From contig JOKI01000018.1 in NCBI GenBank assembly GCA_000722615.1, positions 1 to 64,000 of the forward strand: a stretch of DNA of 64,000 bases, given 5' to 3'. The position numbers were made by a program, and so were the translations under genes. The stretch comes from Pseudorhizobium pelagicum (GTDB taxonomy: Bacteria; Pseudomonadota; Alphaproteobacteria; Rhizobiales; Rhizobiaceae). This document shows, piece after piece, positions 51,629-62,300 of this stretch (within the stretch, counting starts at the first letter, position 1; every line of letters begins with the position of its first letter). The notes beneath the pieces were generated by a model. It ran no database searches. It had not been told where the DNA came from and was given only the letters and a program-made list of their open reading frames with translations.

Positions 51629-53249
51629 TCTCGCTACCAGTTTCTACGACCTGCTCAGCGACAACCTCCCGCATCACGCTGAGGCGACGGCAATCGTCGA
51701 TGATGATCGCGACGTCAGTTATGGCGCGCTTAGCGACAGTGTCGACCAAATGGCGGGTCACCTGGTCGGCCAGGGGGTCTTGGCAGGCGACCGGGTGGTC
51801 GTGCAATTGCGCAAAAGCGTCGCGGAGGTTGTCGCAATGTTTGCGATCGGCAAGATCGGTGCCGTGATCGTTAACGTCAACAGCCAGTGGACACGCGAGC
51901 AACTGCTGTATGTCGCCCGCGACAGCCGCGCCACCGGCTTGATTGTCGAGGCGAGAGCGGCCGGGCCGCTGGCGCAAGATCGCCTGCCGGCGACCGTCAA
52001 GGCAGTCCTGGTCAACGGACCTGCCCCCGGTCACCCAAGCTTCGTCTCCTGGCAAGATGCTCCTTCGCCATCTCAAACGCGTCCGGGGAAGCGGCTGGGA
52101 AACGATCTGGCGATGATCATCTACACCTCCGGTTCGACGGGCCTGCCCAAGGGCGTGATGCTCAGTCACGCCAATATCCTCGCCGGCGCGCGATCGGTGG
52201 CGCGATATCTGCGCCTGAGTCGAAGCGACCGCTTGCTGAGCGTGCTGCCTTACAGCTTCGATTATGGCCTCAACCAGCTGACGACGATGATGCTGATGGG
52301 CGGGACGGTGGTGCATCAGGCCGTTCCGCTGGCGGCGGAAGTCATAGACACCATGGTGCGCCAGCAGGTGACCGGCCTTGCGGCTGTTGCGCCCCTTTGG
52401 AGCCAGATCGTGCGCAAGCTGATGGCGTCTCCGACGCGGTTGCCGGCCCTGAAGCGGATCACCAATTCCGGTGGCAGGATCGCCCCTCACGTCATGGACC
52501 AGATGCCTTGCGTGTTTCCCGGGGTCGACATCTATCTGATGTACGGTCTCACCGAGGCCTTCCGCTCGACGTTCCTGGCTCCTGACCAGTTTGAACGCAA
52601 GAAGGGCTCGATCGGTCGGGCCATTCCCGATGCCGAGGTTTTTGTGGTCAAAAGTGGCGGCGGGCTTGCCGGGCCACTGGAGGAGGGTGAGCTCGTTCAT
52701 CGTGGTCCTCTTGTCAGCCTTGGGTACTGGGGTCGCCCGGATCTGACGGCACAGAAGATCCGGCCGTGCCCGGAACTCTTCCACCTGATCGGCGATGAGC
52801 CGGTTGTATATAGCGGCGACACCGTCAGGCTCGATGAGGACGGCGATCTCTGGTTTGTCGGTCGCCAGGACGCGATGATCAAGACCAGCGGCTTCCGCGT
52901 CAGCCCGGAGGAAGTGGAGGATCTGGTGTACCGCTCGGGCGAGGTTGCTGAAGCGGTGGCCTTCGGCATGGGCGATGCCGAGCTTGGCGAAACGGTTCAT
53001 GTCGCGATCACGCCGGCAGACAGCGATGTCGACGAGGAGAGGCTCCTGCGTCACTGCCGCAAGGTGATGCCAGGCTACATGGTGCCGCGCCGCTTTCATC
53101 TTTGGCACCATGCCATGCCGCGCACCGCCAGCGGCAAGCTCGATCGTCCGGCGGTCGTAAAGCATTGTCGCAGCCAAGGCGCGCCCGACCAAGCAGAGCA
53201 CGCCGGCACGGACAACCGAAAGATCCACAAGGGAGACATGGTGCTGTGA
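51621..53249 (+). CDS. AMP-forming acyl/aminoacyl ligase (exosortase-A-locus type)
   Basis: A protein of 542 aa of the AMP-binding (ANL) superfamily with the P-loop motif IIYTSGSTGLPKGVMLSH (168-178 core), LMYGLTEAFRSTFLAP, YSGDTVRLDEDGDLWFVGR and the C-terminal Lys motif PRTASGKLDRPA. It should adenylate a carboxylic acid and load it on the carrier protein encoded next to it (overlap GTGA). Ligases of this type with an adjacent ACP and PLP decarboxylase are known from exosortase-A-linked EPS loci; that relation is from memory of the families. The natural substrate is unknown. Confidence 0.85.
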   Translation: MTSLATSFYDLLSDNLPHHAEATAIVDDDRDVSYGALSDSVDQMAGHLVGQGVLAGDRVVVQLRKSVAEVVAMFAIGKIGAVIVNVNSQWTREQLLYVARDSRATGLIVEARAAGPLAQDRLPATVKAVLVNGPAPGHPSFVSWQDAPSPSQTRPGKRLGNDLAMIIYTSGSTGLPKGVMLSHANILAGARSVARYLRLSRSDRLLSVLPYSFDYGLNQLTTMMLMGGTVVHQAVPLAAEVIDTMVRQQVTGLAAVAPLWSQIVRKLMASPTRLPALKRITNSGGRIAPHVMDQMPCVFPGVDIYLMYGLTEAFRSTFLAPDQFERKKGSIGRAIPDAEVFVVKSGGGLAGPLEEGELVHRGPLVSLGYWGRPDLTAQKIRPCPELFHLIGDEPVVYSGDTVRLDEDGDLWFVGRQDAMIKTSGFRVSPEEVEDLVYRSGEVAEAVAFGMGDAELGETVHVAITPADSDVDEERLLRHCRKVMPGYMVPRRFHLWHHAMPRTASGKLDRPAVVKHCRSQGAPDQAEHAGTDNRKIHKGDMVL

Positions 53250-53479
53250 CCTTTGACCAGAAAACGCTGCTCGCTTATCTGCGCGATGACCTCGAAATCA
53301 AGGATGCGGGGCTGGACACGCCGCTGTTCTCGTCAGGATTGCTTGATTCCGTCTCGATGGTGGGCCTTCTGGCCTTCCTCGAACAGGCGAGCGGCATGAT
53401 CATTCGCACGGAAGATGTGACGCTGGAGAACTTTGACACCCCCGCCCGCATTCTGGCGTTTGCCCAGGCAACCGTGTGA
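53246..53479 (+). CDS. Acyl carrier protein
   Basis: A protein of 77 aa with the ACP four-helix pattern and the phosphopantetheine site GLLDSVSMVGLL (Ser35 after Asp34). It starts with GTG inside the ligase stop codon (GTGA), with GGGAGA upstream. It is acidic as carrier proteins are. Its neighbours suggest it carries the ligase's product to the decarboxylase or to an acyltransferase such as the one at 50987. Confidence 0.85.
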   Translation: MTFDQKTLLAYLRDDLEIKDAGLDTPLFSSGLLDSVSMVGLLAFLEQASGMIIRTEDVTLENFDTPARILAFAQATV

Positions 53480-54711
53480 TGCAGCAGGCGGCGGCAATCG
53501 ATCTTTGGCTGCAGACGGCTGCCGACGAATTCGGCACACCCTGCTACGTCTATGATCTGGCTGCGATCAAACGGCGAAGCCTACGCCTGCGTCAGGCCTT
53601 CGGCGGGCGGTTCCTGCTCAGCTTCGCCGTCAAGAGCAACCCCAACCCGGCCCTGCTGGAATGGCTGCGCACCCAGGCAGATGGGCTGGATGTTTCTTCG
53701 ATCGGCGAGTTTCGCCTGGCGCTTGCTGCGGGATGGCCGGCCTCGCGCCTCAGCTTTACCGGACCGGGGAAGCGTGAGGCGGAATTGCGTGAAGCCATTG
53801 AGGGTGGCGTCGGAGAGCTGGTCGTTGAATCGGTGCGCGAGGCCGTCAGCGCCAGCACGATTGCGGTCGAGCTCGGGCGCCAACAGCCAATCCTCGTGCG
53901 CCTGGCCCCGGCCACGGTTCCCAGGGGGTTCGGAGACCAGATGGCGGGCCGTCCATCGCCCTTCGGCATCGACGTGGAGGACAGTCCAGAGGCGGTCGAG
54001 GCGATCCTTGCCTTGCCGGGCGTGTGCCTGCAGGGTCTGCACATCTACGCCGGCACCCAGTGCCTGCGCGCTGAAGCCATCTGCGAGAACTACCGCAACT
54101 TCATCGACATCTTCACCGACGTCACCGATCGGCACCGCCTTTTGCCAAGGACGCTGGTCTTTGGCTCGGGCCTTGGCATTCCCTATCATGGCGGCGACGA
54201 GCCGCTCGATCTGGAGGCGGTCGGGCGCGATATTTGTCCGGATCTCGATGCGCTGGCCGCCAGAAGCTGCTTTCACGGGACACGGTTCGTCCTGGAGATC
54301 GGGCGCTACCTGACCGGTGAAGCGGGATATTTCGTGACGCGCGTGGTTTCGACCAAATTGTCGCGCGGCACGAAGATTGCCATCTGCGATGGCGGCATGA
54401 ACGCCCATCTTCCCGCCAGCGGTCATTTCGGAATGGTCATGCACCGCAACTATCCGATGCACAAGGTAAACGGCCAGGGACCGTTGGAGCCCGTGACGCT
54501 CGTTGGCCCCTTGTGCACCTCGATTGACCGGCTGGCCAACGGCGTTCACCTGCCCCCTGTCGAGGCGGGCGACCTGATCGCAGTCCACAGCAGTGGGGCC
54601 TATGGACCCAGCGCCAGCCCGATCGGCTTCATTGCTCATCCTGTGCCCCGCGAAATCATCATCGACGAGACGGGCCTGCGCGACGTGACACCGTCCGGGC
54701 GCCGCCTCTAG
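53479..54711 (+). CDS. PLP-dependent decarboxylase (LysA/Orn-DC fold)
   Basis: A protein of 410 aa of the alanine-racemase-fold decarboxylase family. The PLP lysine is Lys52 (LLSFAVKSNPNP); other marks are ADGLDVSSIGEFRLAL, LHIYAGTQC, a glycine-rich FGSGLGIPYHGG for the PLP phosphate, LEIGRYLTGEAGYFVTRVV, and GPLCTSIDRLAN with the active-site Cys. It overlaps the ACP stop by one base (TGATG). Members linked with an AMP-ligase and ACP occur in exosortase-A EPS loci. The substrate may be an amino acid bound to the carrier. Confidence 0.87.
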   Translation: MQQAAAIDLWLQTAADEFGTPCYVYDLAAIKRRSLRLRQAFGGRFLLSFAVKSNPNPALLEWLRTQADGLDVSSIGEFRLALAAGWPASRLSFTGPGKREAELREAIEGGVGELVVESVREAVSASTIAVELGRQQPILVRLAPATVPRGFGDQMAGRPSPFGIDVEDSPEAVEAILALPGVCLQGLHIYAGTQCLRAEAICENYRNFIDIFTDVTDRHRLLPRTLVFGSGLGIPYHGGDEPLDLEAVGRDICPDLDALAARSCFHGTRFVLEIGRYLTGEAGYFVTRVVSTKLSRGTKIAICDGGMNAHLPASGHFGMVMHRNYPMHKVNGQGPLEPVTLVGPLCTSIDRLANGVHLPPVEAGDLIAVHSSGAYGPSASPIGFIAHPVPREIIIDETGLRDVTPSGRRL

Positions 54712-54715
54712 CGGG

Positions 54716-56155
54716 TCAGTACGCCGCGCGAAAGTCGTGCAGCTGGAACACGGTGCGCAGGATGATCTTGACATCCAGCCACAGCGACCAGTTGTTGATG
54801 TACCAAAGGTCGTGGTGCACTCGCTCCTGCATCTTTTCGATGTCCGGCGTTTCGCCGCGACACTTGTTGATCTGCGCCCAGCCTGTCAGCCCCGGTCGGA
54901 CATGGCGGCGAAAGACATACTCGCCGATCTGGGTGTCGAAGTAGTCGTCGTGCGCCAAGGCGTGCGGCCTTGGGCCCACCACCGACATGTCACCCTTGAG
55001 CACGTTCCAGAACTGCGGCAGTTCATCGAGACTTGTTGAACGGATAAAGGCACCGACGCGGGTGATGCGGTCATCACCGCGGGTTGCCTGGCGCACCTCA
55101 GGCCCGTCCTCGAGCACCGTCATGCTGCGGAACTTGACGATGCGGAAAGGCCGCCCCCCATAGCCCTTTCGGATCTGCCGGAACAACACTGGGCCGGGGC
55201 TGTCGAGCTTGATGGCCACGGCGACCGCGAGCATCATCGGCGACAAGGCCAAAAGACAGGTGGCGGCAAAGGTGATGTCGAACAGGCGCTTGACGGCGCT
55301 CTCGCAAAGGCTGAGCGGCGGCCGCTGCGATTGGAAGGCGGTCAAGCCACCAATCGAGCGCGGATTTGCCGCGACGATGGTGCCGATAAAGCCATCGAAG
55401 GCGACGCTGACGGGAAGCGGGGAACGCCGCATCTGCCAGAGATAGCCCTGGAGCCCCTCCAGGTCCGGCTCACCCCAGACCATGACAATCTCGTCGACGC
55501 GCATGCGGCTCGCGATCAGCGTGAAATCCGGAGCCGACGCGCAATCCCCTCCGTCTTCAGGCAAGCGCAACACCTCGACGACAATCATGCCATGCGCGGC
55601 GGCACGGTCCTCAAACGCCGTCACATGTGCCGTTGCGCTGCAGATCAACAGGATGCGCCGGCGCCCGAATGCACCACGTGCCACGGCATAGGGCAGGAAG
55701 GCTGGCCAGAGGAGCCTCAGCCCGGTCAGACCGGCAAACGAGAAAAGCAGGCTGGCGCCGATGGAGCCGCGTGAGAAGGTCGCGCCGAGCTTGAGAAAGA
55801 AGAGGACCGTCAGCAGGAACCCGAACACACCCGGTATGAGCAGGCTGATCAGCCGCATCTGGTGGCCGGGCCGCAGGATCGCGTCCGGCCGATAGGCGTG
55901 GGCGCTATGCATGGCGAGCACAAAGCTCATCGCCACCAGCAGGCCGATGCCCATGTAGCCAATCGGGTCGGCCGTCAGGCTGAAGCTGATTTGTTCGTAG
56001 AGCACGAAACCTGCAGCGCTTGCCGCAACCAGCATCATGAAATCGGTGGCCGCGACAAGCCAGGCGATGGCCCCTTGGCCAAGCCCACCGCGGCCAGCAA
56101 GCGGGCGCGGCCGGTAGACAGCGCTCGTTGTCGCGGATTGCAAAGTTGCCGTCAT
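54716..56155 (-). CDS. Undecaprenyl-phosphate hexose-1-phosphate transferase (WcaJ type)
   Basis: A protein of 479 aa with four N-terminal membrane helices (about 30-140), a CoA-binding/Rossmann-like middle (RRRILLICSATAHVTAF), a fifth helix (LFDITFAATCLLALSPMML) and the sugar transferase domain (IVKFRSMTV, RSTSLDELPQFWNVLKGD, MSVVGPRPHA, RPGLTGWAQINKCRGE). This is the long initiating transferase, unlike the short ExoY, and probably starts the second polysaccharide with glucose or another hexose 1-phosphate. GGGGATGAG precedes 56155. It converges with the decarboxylase gene 4 bases away. Confidence 0.92.
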   Translation of the reverse strand: MTATLQSATTSAVYRPRPLAGRGGLGQGAIAWLVAATDFMMLVAASAAGFVLYEQISFSLTADPIGYMGIGLLVAMSFVLAMHSAHAYRPDAILRPGHQMRLISLLIPGVFGFLLTVLFFLKLGATFSRGSIGASLLFSFAGLTGLRLLWPAFLPYAVARGAFGRRRILLICSATAHVTAFEDRAAAHGMIVVEVLRLPEDGGDCASAPDFTLIASRMRVDEIVMVWGEPDLEGLQGYLWQMRRSPLPVSVAFDGFIGTIVAANPRSIGGLTAFQSQRPPLSLCESAVKRLFDITFAATCLLALSPMMLAVAVAIKLDSPGPVLFRQIRKGYGGRPFRIVKFRSMTVLEDGPEVRQATRGDDRITRVGAFIRSTSLDELPQFWNVLKGDMSVVGPRPHALAHDDYFDTQIGEYVFRRHVRPGLTGWAQINKCRGETPDIEKMQERVHHDLWYINNWSLWLDVKIILRTVFQLHDFRAAY

Positions 56156-56431
56156 ATTCTCATCCCCAGTACCCACTATAGAATACACTGCAGGGGCGGG
56201 CGCGAACATTCATGCGGCCCTACGCCTTAGGGGGCATGTCCTTATGGCGAATTGTCGATATCGAGGGAGTTGGATAAGGATCGCGCGATTGCGGCCGGGA
56301 ACAAAATCACGCGCTGGCACAGGTGGCCTCGGGCCCGAAGACAAGCCTGTCACACCGTTCGTACACGTCTGCCACATAACGCCGTGCAGCCATCCTCATG
56401 TCATAGCGAAGTGCAATTCTTGAAGGCCGAG

Positions 56432-58009
56432 ATGATGCAATGGGACGTCGCGATCGTGGGCGCGGGAATGGGCGGGGCCGCCTTCGGATATGCCTTGGCA
56501 CGGGCAGGTCACACCGTCGTCTTTATCGAAAAGGGAATGATGGCCTTCGCCGACGACGGTGCGGATGACCCAGACACCCCGGACGAACAGCTGAGGCTCC
56601 AGCATGGTCGCTGGCCCACGCAGATCCTTGCGCGTGTCGACGGAAGAGAGACGAGCTTCTATCCACCCCTGGGATGCGGCGCAGGAGGATCGACCCTCCT
56701 TTACGCCGGAACTTTGGAGCGCCTGTCGGCGGCCGACTTTGAAGAGGCAACAGGCCGGCCGGAATGGCCGTTCCCGTACCGCACCTTGGAGCCCTACTAC
56801 CGCGAGGTCGAATCTCTGTTTCGCGTCCGAGGCAGCCCGGACCCCTTCTTCGATGGCCCGCCATCTATTTTGCGCAAACCACCTTCTCTGACCACCTCCG
56901 ATCGCGACCTTTTCAACCTCCTGAAGCGCAAGGGGCTCAAGCCGTATCAACTGCACAACGCTTGCGAATCAAAGCCGGGATGCCTGGCGTGCGGCGGTAC
57001 CATCTGCCACCGCTCGTGCAAGCACGATGCCGGCCGTGTTCTGGTGGAGTCGGCACTACGCACCGGTCGCGTGACCTTTCTCGACAGGTGCACGGTGGAG
57101 ACCATCGATGCGGATGCGACGGCGGTTAAAGGATTGATCTGCCGGCGCAACAGTGAACGGGTGGTGGTGCAGGCGAGCTTCTATGCGCTGGCGGCGGGAG
57201 CTCTGTCGACGCCGCTCCTGTTGCAGCGCTCGGCAAATCGGTTCTGGCCCAACGGCGTGGCGAATTCCTCCGACATGGTCGGCAGGAACCTGATGTTTCA
57301 CGTCTCCGACTTCGTGGCGGTTTGGCCGCGGGGCCGTTCAGGGATCGTCGATGCCGAACGTTCCCTCGCCATTCGCGACTTCTACAAATGCGGTGACGAC
57401 GACTTTGGTATTATTCAGTCGACCGGGATGGCCGCAACGATGGGCAACATCGTGCACGTTCTCAAAGGAATGATCGATACTGGTCCGCTCGGATGGCTGC
57501 GACCGTTGCGGCGGATGCTCTATGCGCCCGCGCTGATCGCCGCCTGGCTGTTGGGACGGGCGACCATTCTGGCGACGGTGCTGGAAGACTACCCCTATCT
57601 GGACAACCGCGTCCGCCCCCACCCCCACCACCCCGACACGATCTACTTCGAATATGTGATTCGACCGGAACTGCGGCAGCGGGTACGCCGCTTTCGCCGC
57701 ATCTACCGGGCTGCTTTTCGGCCCCGTCGAACCATGATCCTGACCCCGAATATCAATCTCAACTTCGGTCATCCCTGCGGCACCTGCCGAGCGGGTTCGG
57801 ATCCCCTTTCTTCGGTCGTTGACGGCGACAACCGGAGCCATGACGTCGACAATCTGTTTATCGTCGACGCTTCGTTTTTCCCAAGGAGCGGCGGCGTCAA
57901 CCCATCCCTGACGATCGCCGCGAACGGGCTGCGGGTGGGAGAGCTCCTGTCGGCATGGCTTCATCGAATTAAGAAGAGTCCGGAGGACGGGGACAGGGCC
58001 ACCTCCTGA
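56432..58009 (+). CDS. GMC-type FAD oxidoreductase
   Basis: A protein of 525 aa with the N-terminal FAD motif VAIVGAGMGGAAFGYALA (Gly10-x-Gly12-x2-Gly15) ending in VFIEKG, a GCGAGGSTLLYAG loop for flavin contact, and the C-terminal GMC part HPCGTCRAGSDPLSSVVD and FIVDASFFPRSGGVNPSLT. It oxidises an alcohol, sugar or sterol-like substrate; which one is unknown. A cysteine cluster (CLACGGTICHRSC, about 190-203) is an uncommon addition. GAAGG lies before the ATG at 56432. It is divergent from the initiating transferase. Confidence 0.83.
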   Translation: MMQWDVAIVGAGMGGAAFGYALARAGHTVVFIEKGMMAFADDGADDPDTPDEQLRLQHGRWPTQILARVDGRETSFYPPLGCGAGGSTLLYAGTLERLSAADFEEATGRPEWPFPYRTLEPYYREVESLFRVRGSPDPFFDGPPSILRKPPSLTTSDRDLFNLLKRKGLKPYQLHNACESKPGCLACGGTICHRSCKHDAGRVLVESALRTGRVTFLDRCTVETIDADATAVKGLICRRNSERVVVQASFYALAAGALSTPLLLQRSANRFWPNGVANSSDMVGRNLMFHVSDFVAVWPRGRSGIVDAERSLAIRDFYKCGDDDFGIIQSTGMAATMGNIVHVLKGMIDTGPLGWLRPLRRMLYAPALIAAWLLGRATILATVLEDYPYLDNRVRPHPHHPDTIYFEYVIRPELRQRVRRFRRIYRAAFRPRRTMILTPNINLNFGHPCGTCRAGSDPLSSVVDGDNRSHDVDNLFIVDASFFPRSGGVNPSLTIAANGLRVGELLSAWLHRIKKSPEDGDRATS

Positions 58010-58258
58010 TTGTCCTGGCATCGAAACACTCAGATCTCCCCATGCCACGGTGATCTTTTTGACCGCGCCTGCAGGAGCTTGCGAATGCTCTTGATATGGC
58101 GGCGTTCTTTCGCCGGACGTGGAAGAGGAACCGCGTGCGCTTGACCGCACGTCGTGGGTCCGAAACGGACTGCACTGATACAGAAATGATCGCGCGGCAT
58201 TGTCGCGGACGCTGGCATCAAACTGCAAGCGGCTTGGGGGGGTAGGCTTCGGCAAGCC

Positions 58259-59131
58259 CTAGACCAGGGGCAGGACGATATCGAAATCCAGCTCATGGCC
58301 ATCTTGCCAGGGCGGCCTGCGGTAAATCTCGTAACCCCCGTTTCCGTCAGGCAGGAACATCTCGCCCGAGCTTTTCAGCCAGTCGATACTGACCGTTGCG
58401 TAGGTTTTCAGCACGTCGTCATAGGATCCGCGGTGTCGAATGCTGACGTAACGGCCGGCCCGAAAAAGGAGCGGCTGCAGAGCGGTATCGGAAAGCTGCA
58501 GACCGGGGTCGATAATGGCACAATCGTGCCGCAGATATAGGGCCGGAGTGATCAGGGGTGTGTCGTAGACAATACTGACGGCAGTAAGGTTCTTGTCGAC
58601 AATGCCGAGCTTCGACAGGTAGGCTCCAAACATTCGCCAGTGACCGATAAACTCCGTATGGGGCCCATAGAAACGCAGGGCGAGAAGATTTCGCGCATCA
58701 AGGTCATCTATCGCGACGTCTGCGGTAACGGCTGAAGGTCCGGGTGACGCAGGCAACAACTGCAACTGCGCGGCCGAACGGTAATCCGAGGGGGTGGTCC
58801 CAAACTGAAGGTGAAAAGCCCGAATAAAGGCTTCGTGGCTCTGATAACCCGCATTGAGCGCAATGGCGGTGATTGGTTCGCTGCTCATCTGCAGGTTCAT
58901 CGCCGCCCGATCCAGCCGCGTGCGTCGCAGATAGGCTGCAGGCGTCTCCCCCATTGTTGACTTGAATATGCGCTGGAGGTGGAACGGGCTCAAGTCCATA
59001 TGGTTGGCAACGTCCGTAAGTTGCATGCTGTAGGCCGGTGTTCTCTCCAGAAAGCGGATCGCGCGGGCGATGCGAGGATCATCGACCATAACCGGGGGGA
59101 AACGAGTGTGCTCGGAGTTTTCCAGGTTCAT
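58259..59131 (-). CDS. AraC-family regulator with GyrI-like effector domain
   Basis: A protein of 290 aa. Two helix-turn-helix motifs lie in the N-terminal part (QLTDVANHMDLSPFHLQRIF and ITAIALNAGYQSHEAFIRAF). A C-terminal AraC_E_bind/GyrI-like domain (about 135-290) binds small ligands in relatives such as Rob. The ATG at 59131 is preferred over a TTG at 59134. It is divergent from the autotransporter gene, with 179 bases between them, and may regulate it. Confidence 0.87.
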   Translation of the reverse strand: MNLENSEHTRFPPVMVDDPRIARAIRFLERTPAYSMQLTDVANHMDLSPFHLQRIFKSTMGETPAAYLRRTRLDRAAMNLQMSSEPITAIALNAGYQSHEAFIRAFHLQFGTTPSDYRSAAQLQLLPASPGPSAVTADVAIDDLDARNLLALRFYGPHTEFIGHWRMFGAYLSKLGIVDKNLTAVSIVYDTPLITPALYLRHDCAIIDPGLQLSDTALQPLLFRAGRYVSIRHRGSYDDVLKTYATVSIDWLKSSGEMFLPDGNGGYEIYRRPPWQDGHELDFDIVLPLV

Positions 59132-59310
59132 CAACCAGTCGCTTTGGTGCCAGACTGATGCCTAATGACCCGGGAGAGGTAAGAATTTCTCTAACGCCGG
59201 TAGCAAGAATTATCAAGCAGATGGTCCAAAGGCCATGTTAGCGCAGTCACTCTTTGGCAGGTCCGCAGCAGAGATCACTGCTCATCGGGCTGATGATCGG
59301 GTGGGGTACC

Positions 59311-62300
59311 ATGGACATTTTTTCGGAAGAGCCTGTTTTACAATCGACAGGCGTTTCCACTGTTCAGAGCTCCCAGACGAAAGGCTTACTGCTCCTTTCT
59401 GCGACACTTCCCCTCCTTGCAGTCCCTCCGCTCGTCATCCCCACGCCCCTTCTGGCCCAGCAGATTGCGATTGGCGGGGGGCAGGGCGGGGGACTCGTTG
59501 AAGGCGACCTAATCGATGCGGGAGGTCGCGGCGGCCTCGCTGCAGGCGGCGGCGGAAGTGGGACCTATGGGTTTGACAACGGAGAGAACAGAGCAGGCGG
59601 AAGAGGTGGCAATGCCGCGGCAACACTCGGTGGCGTGCCAGTTGCTGGCGGCACTGGCGCCGATTCGCCGACCAACGAGGGTGGCAGCGGCGGCACTGAG
59701 GGTAACTCCGGGACGCCGATTGCTGACGGCGGCGGCGGCGGCGGCGGCGCCGCCGGGGGCTTAACTGTCGGCGCGCGCGGCGGCAGTGGGGGCAACGGCA
59801 ACACGACTTCGGCTTCTGGGTCCATAATTCTGACGGATATCGCCGGGGGTAATGGCGCCGATGGCGACGCATCGACGTCCTTGGGTGACGGCGTCAGCGG
59901 CGGTGGCGGCGGCGGTGGTGGTGGTTCGGGCCTGCTTTTGTCTGCGCCCGCAGCTGTGGCCAGCATTTCAGGGGCCGACATCATCGGCGGCGACGGTGGC
60001 TCCGGCACAGGCCTGGAATTAAAAGGCAGCGGCGGCGGCGGCGCTGCCGCAATGGTCTTGCTCAACGGGGGCAGCGTCACCGTCTCTTCCGGACCGCTGG
60101 GAGAGGTGACGTCGATTGCCGGCGGACGTGGCGGGGACGGGTTACTGGGCGGCGGAGGTGGGGCGGGCGCTTTTCTCTACAATGGTGGAATGCTCTCACT
60201 TGAGGCAGGTAGCATAGCTGGGGGAGGCGGAGGAAATGGCGATGGCATGAGCGGCGCAGGTGGTGTTGGCATCCTGAGCAATCTTGGTGAGGTTCGAAAT
60301 GATGCGACGATCACTGGTGGTGCTGGTGGAAGCGGACGCAATTTCATGCAGAACACTGCGGGCACTGGCCTTGTTTACCACGGAGATGGAGGTGCGGGAA
60401 TAAAAGCCTGGGGCGGCCAAATCATAAACGGTCACAGCGGCTTGATTGCCGGAGGTAATGGCGGGGGGACAGACTACAATAACACCACAGCGCTTTCTGG
60501 AAACGGGGGAGCTGGCGTGTTCTTCACAGATGGTCAGCCAGCCTACCTTGAAAATCACGGAACGATCACGGGCGGCACGGGCGGGAGTTGGCCGTCGGGA
60601 CAGGCGCAACCGGGGCGTGGCGGCGCCGGCATTGTCGGGGCATCGAGCGGTGGTACGCATATCGTCAACGATGGCGCCATATTTGGCGCGCTCTCCGGGG
60701 ATGGTGTGACGCGAGCCAATGCCGTTGAGCTGTTCGGCAGCAACAATCGGTTCGAGGTCTGGGCTGGCGCCGATGTTCTTGGTGATGTCTCCGTCGCAAC
60801 CGGCGGAAGCGACAATGCTTTTGTTTTGGGCGGGGCTAGCGACGGAGCATTCGACCTGTCCCGACTTGGTTCCACCGGGCAGTTTTCCGGTTTCGACACC
60901 TTTGGCAAGACAGGAATCAGCACTTGGACTGTGTCGGGAGATGCCGAGCCCGCCATGGGCTGGGTTATCGAAGAAGGAACTCTGCAGGGCTCGACCACCT
61001 CCATCAAAGGCAATGTTGCCAATGCAGGCACATTGATTTTTGACGAGACGGTGGATGGCGTGTTTCTAGGGGACCTTTCCGGTTTCAACGGCGCAGCCGG
61101 GATGGTAATAAAACGGGGCGCCGGCACGCTGAGACTTGAGGGGAGCTCGCTTCTCGATTGGAGCGTACAGGACGGAGAGCTGCTTGTTTCCGCACACAGC
61201 TTTAGCGGCGACGTCGAGCTCGACGGCGCATCAACGGTCTTGACCTTCTCCGATACCAGCCCGGGTCTGTACGGCGGGGTAATTTCCGGCAACGGCATAC
61301 TGCAATTTGCGGCCTCGTATCCGGTTCTCCTGACAGGGGACAGTTCCAGTTTCACGGGAACGACGCGACTTCTCAGCGGAACCCTGTTGGTCGGCGTGGG
61401 AGAACCGGGAGCCTCGTTGGGCGGCAATATGGAAGTGCTTTCGGGGGGTGTTCTGGTCGGTTCGGGCACCCTTGGCTCCGGGGCGGGTTCCCGGGTTACC
61501 ATTGGCGCGGGCGGCATGCTGGCGCCGGGGAACTCCCCCGGCACGCTGACGATTGCGGGCGACCTCGTCTTGAACCCCGGATCGAGATTCGAGGTGGAGG
61601 TGATTCCAGGAACCACCATCGGCGACCTGGTAAAGGTGACTGGCGCTGCGACGATCAATGGCGGTACGGTTGCCCATGTCGGCGCCAATGGTGCCTATGA
61701 TCCTTCCGCCACCTACACGATCCTTTCCGCTGAGAACGGTATTTCGGGCAGGTTTGACGGGGTGACCTCTGACCTGGCGTTTCTGCAGCCGTTGCTCAGC
61801 TACGACAACAACGCCATCAGCCTGACGCTCCTGCGAAACGATACCGGCTTTGCAACAGTCGCCGAGACCGCCAACCAGGCGGCAACGGCCGGGGCAATCG
61901 AGCAACTGCCAGCAACCAGCGAGCTTCATCGGGCGATGCTACAGCTCAATGCCGTGACGGCGCGCGAAGCACTTGATCAGCTGTCTGGGGAAATTCATGC
62001 TTCGGTTGCCTCCACTCTGATCGGCAACGGTCAGCACCTCCAGCAAGCCGCAAACTCTCGCTTGAGGTCGGGCTTCACTGGAACCGAGACGGTCACGATA
62101 CCGGTGCTGGGGTACGTCGGCGAGCCTTACCTCGCGCCCATTTCCGAGGATGCCGCGCCTGCATACTGGATGTCCGGTTTCGGTGCACGGGGTGTGAGCG
62201 ACAGCGACGGCAACGCTGCAGCCAAGAGCCATTCCGATGGCGGTGTCCTGCTGGGCATTGAAGGACAGCGGGACAGTTCGCGGATGGGCATCCTTGTCGG

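Noticed and set aside
59473..60650. Gly-rich coding region as a candidate PE-PGRS or silk-like tandem repeat array
   Set aside because: No regular unit length; it is part of a continuous autotransporter passenger.
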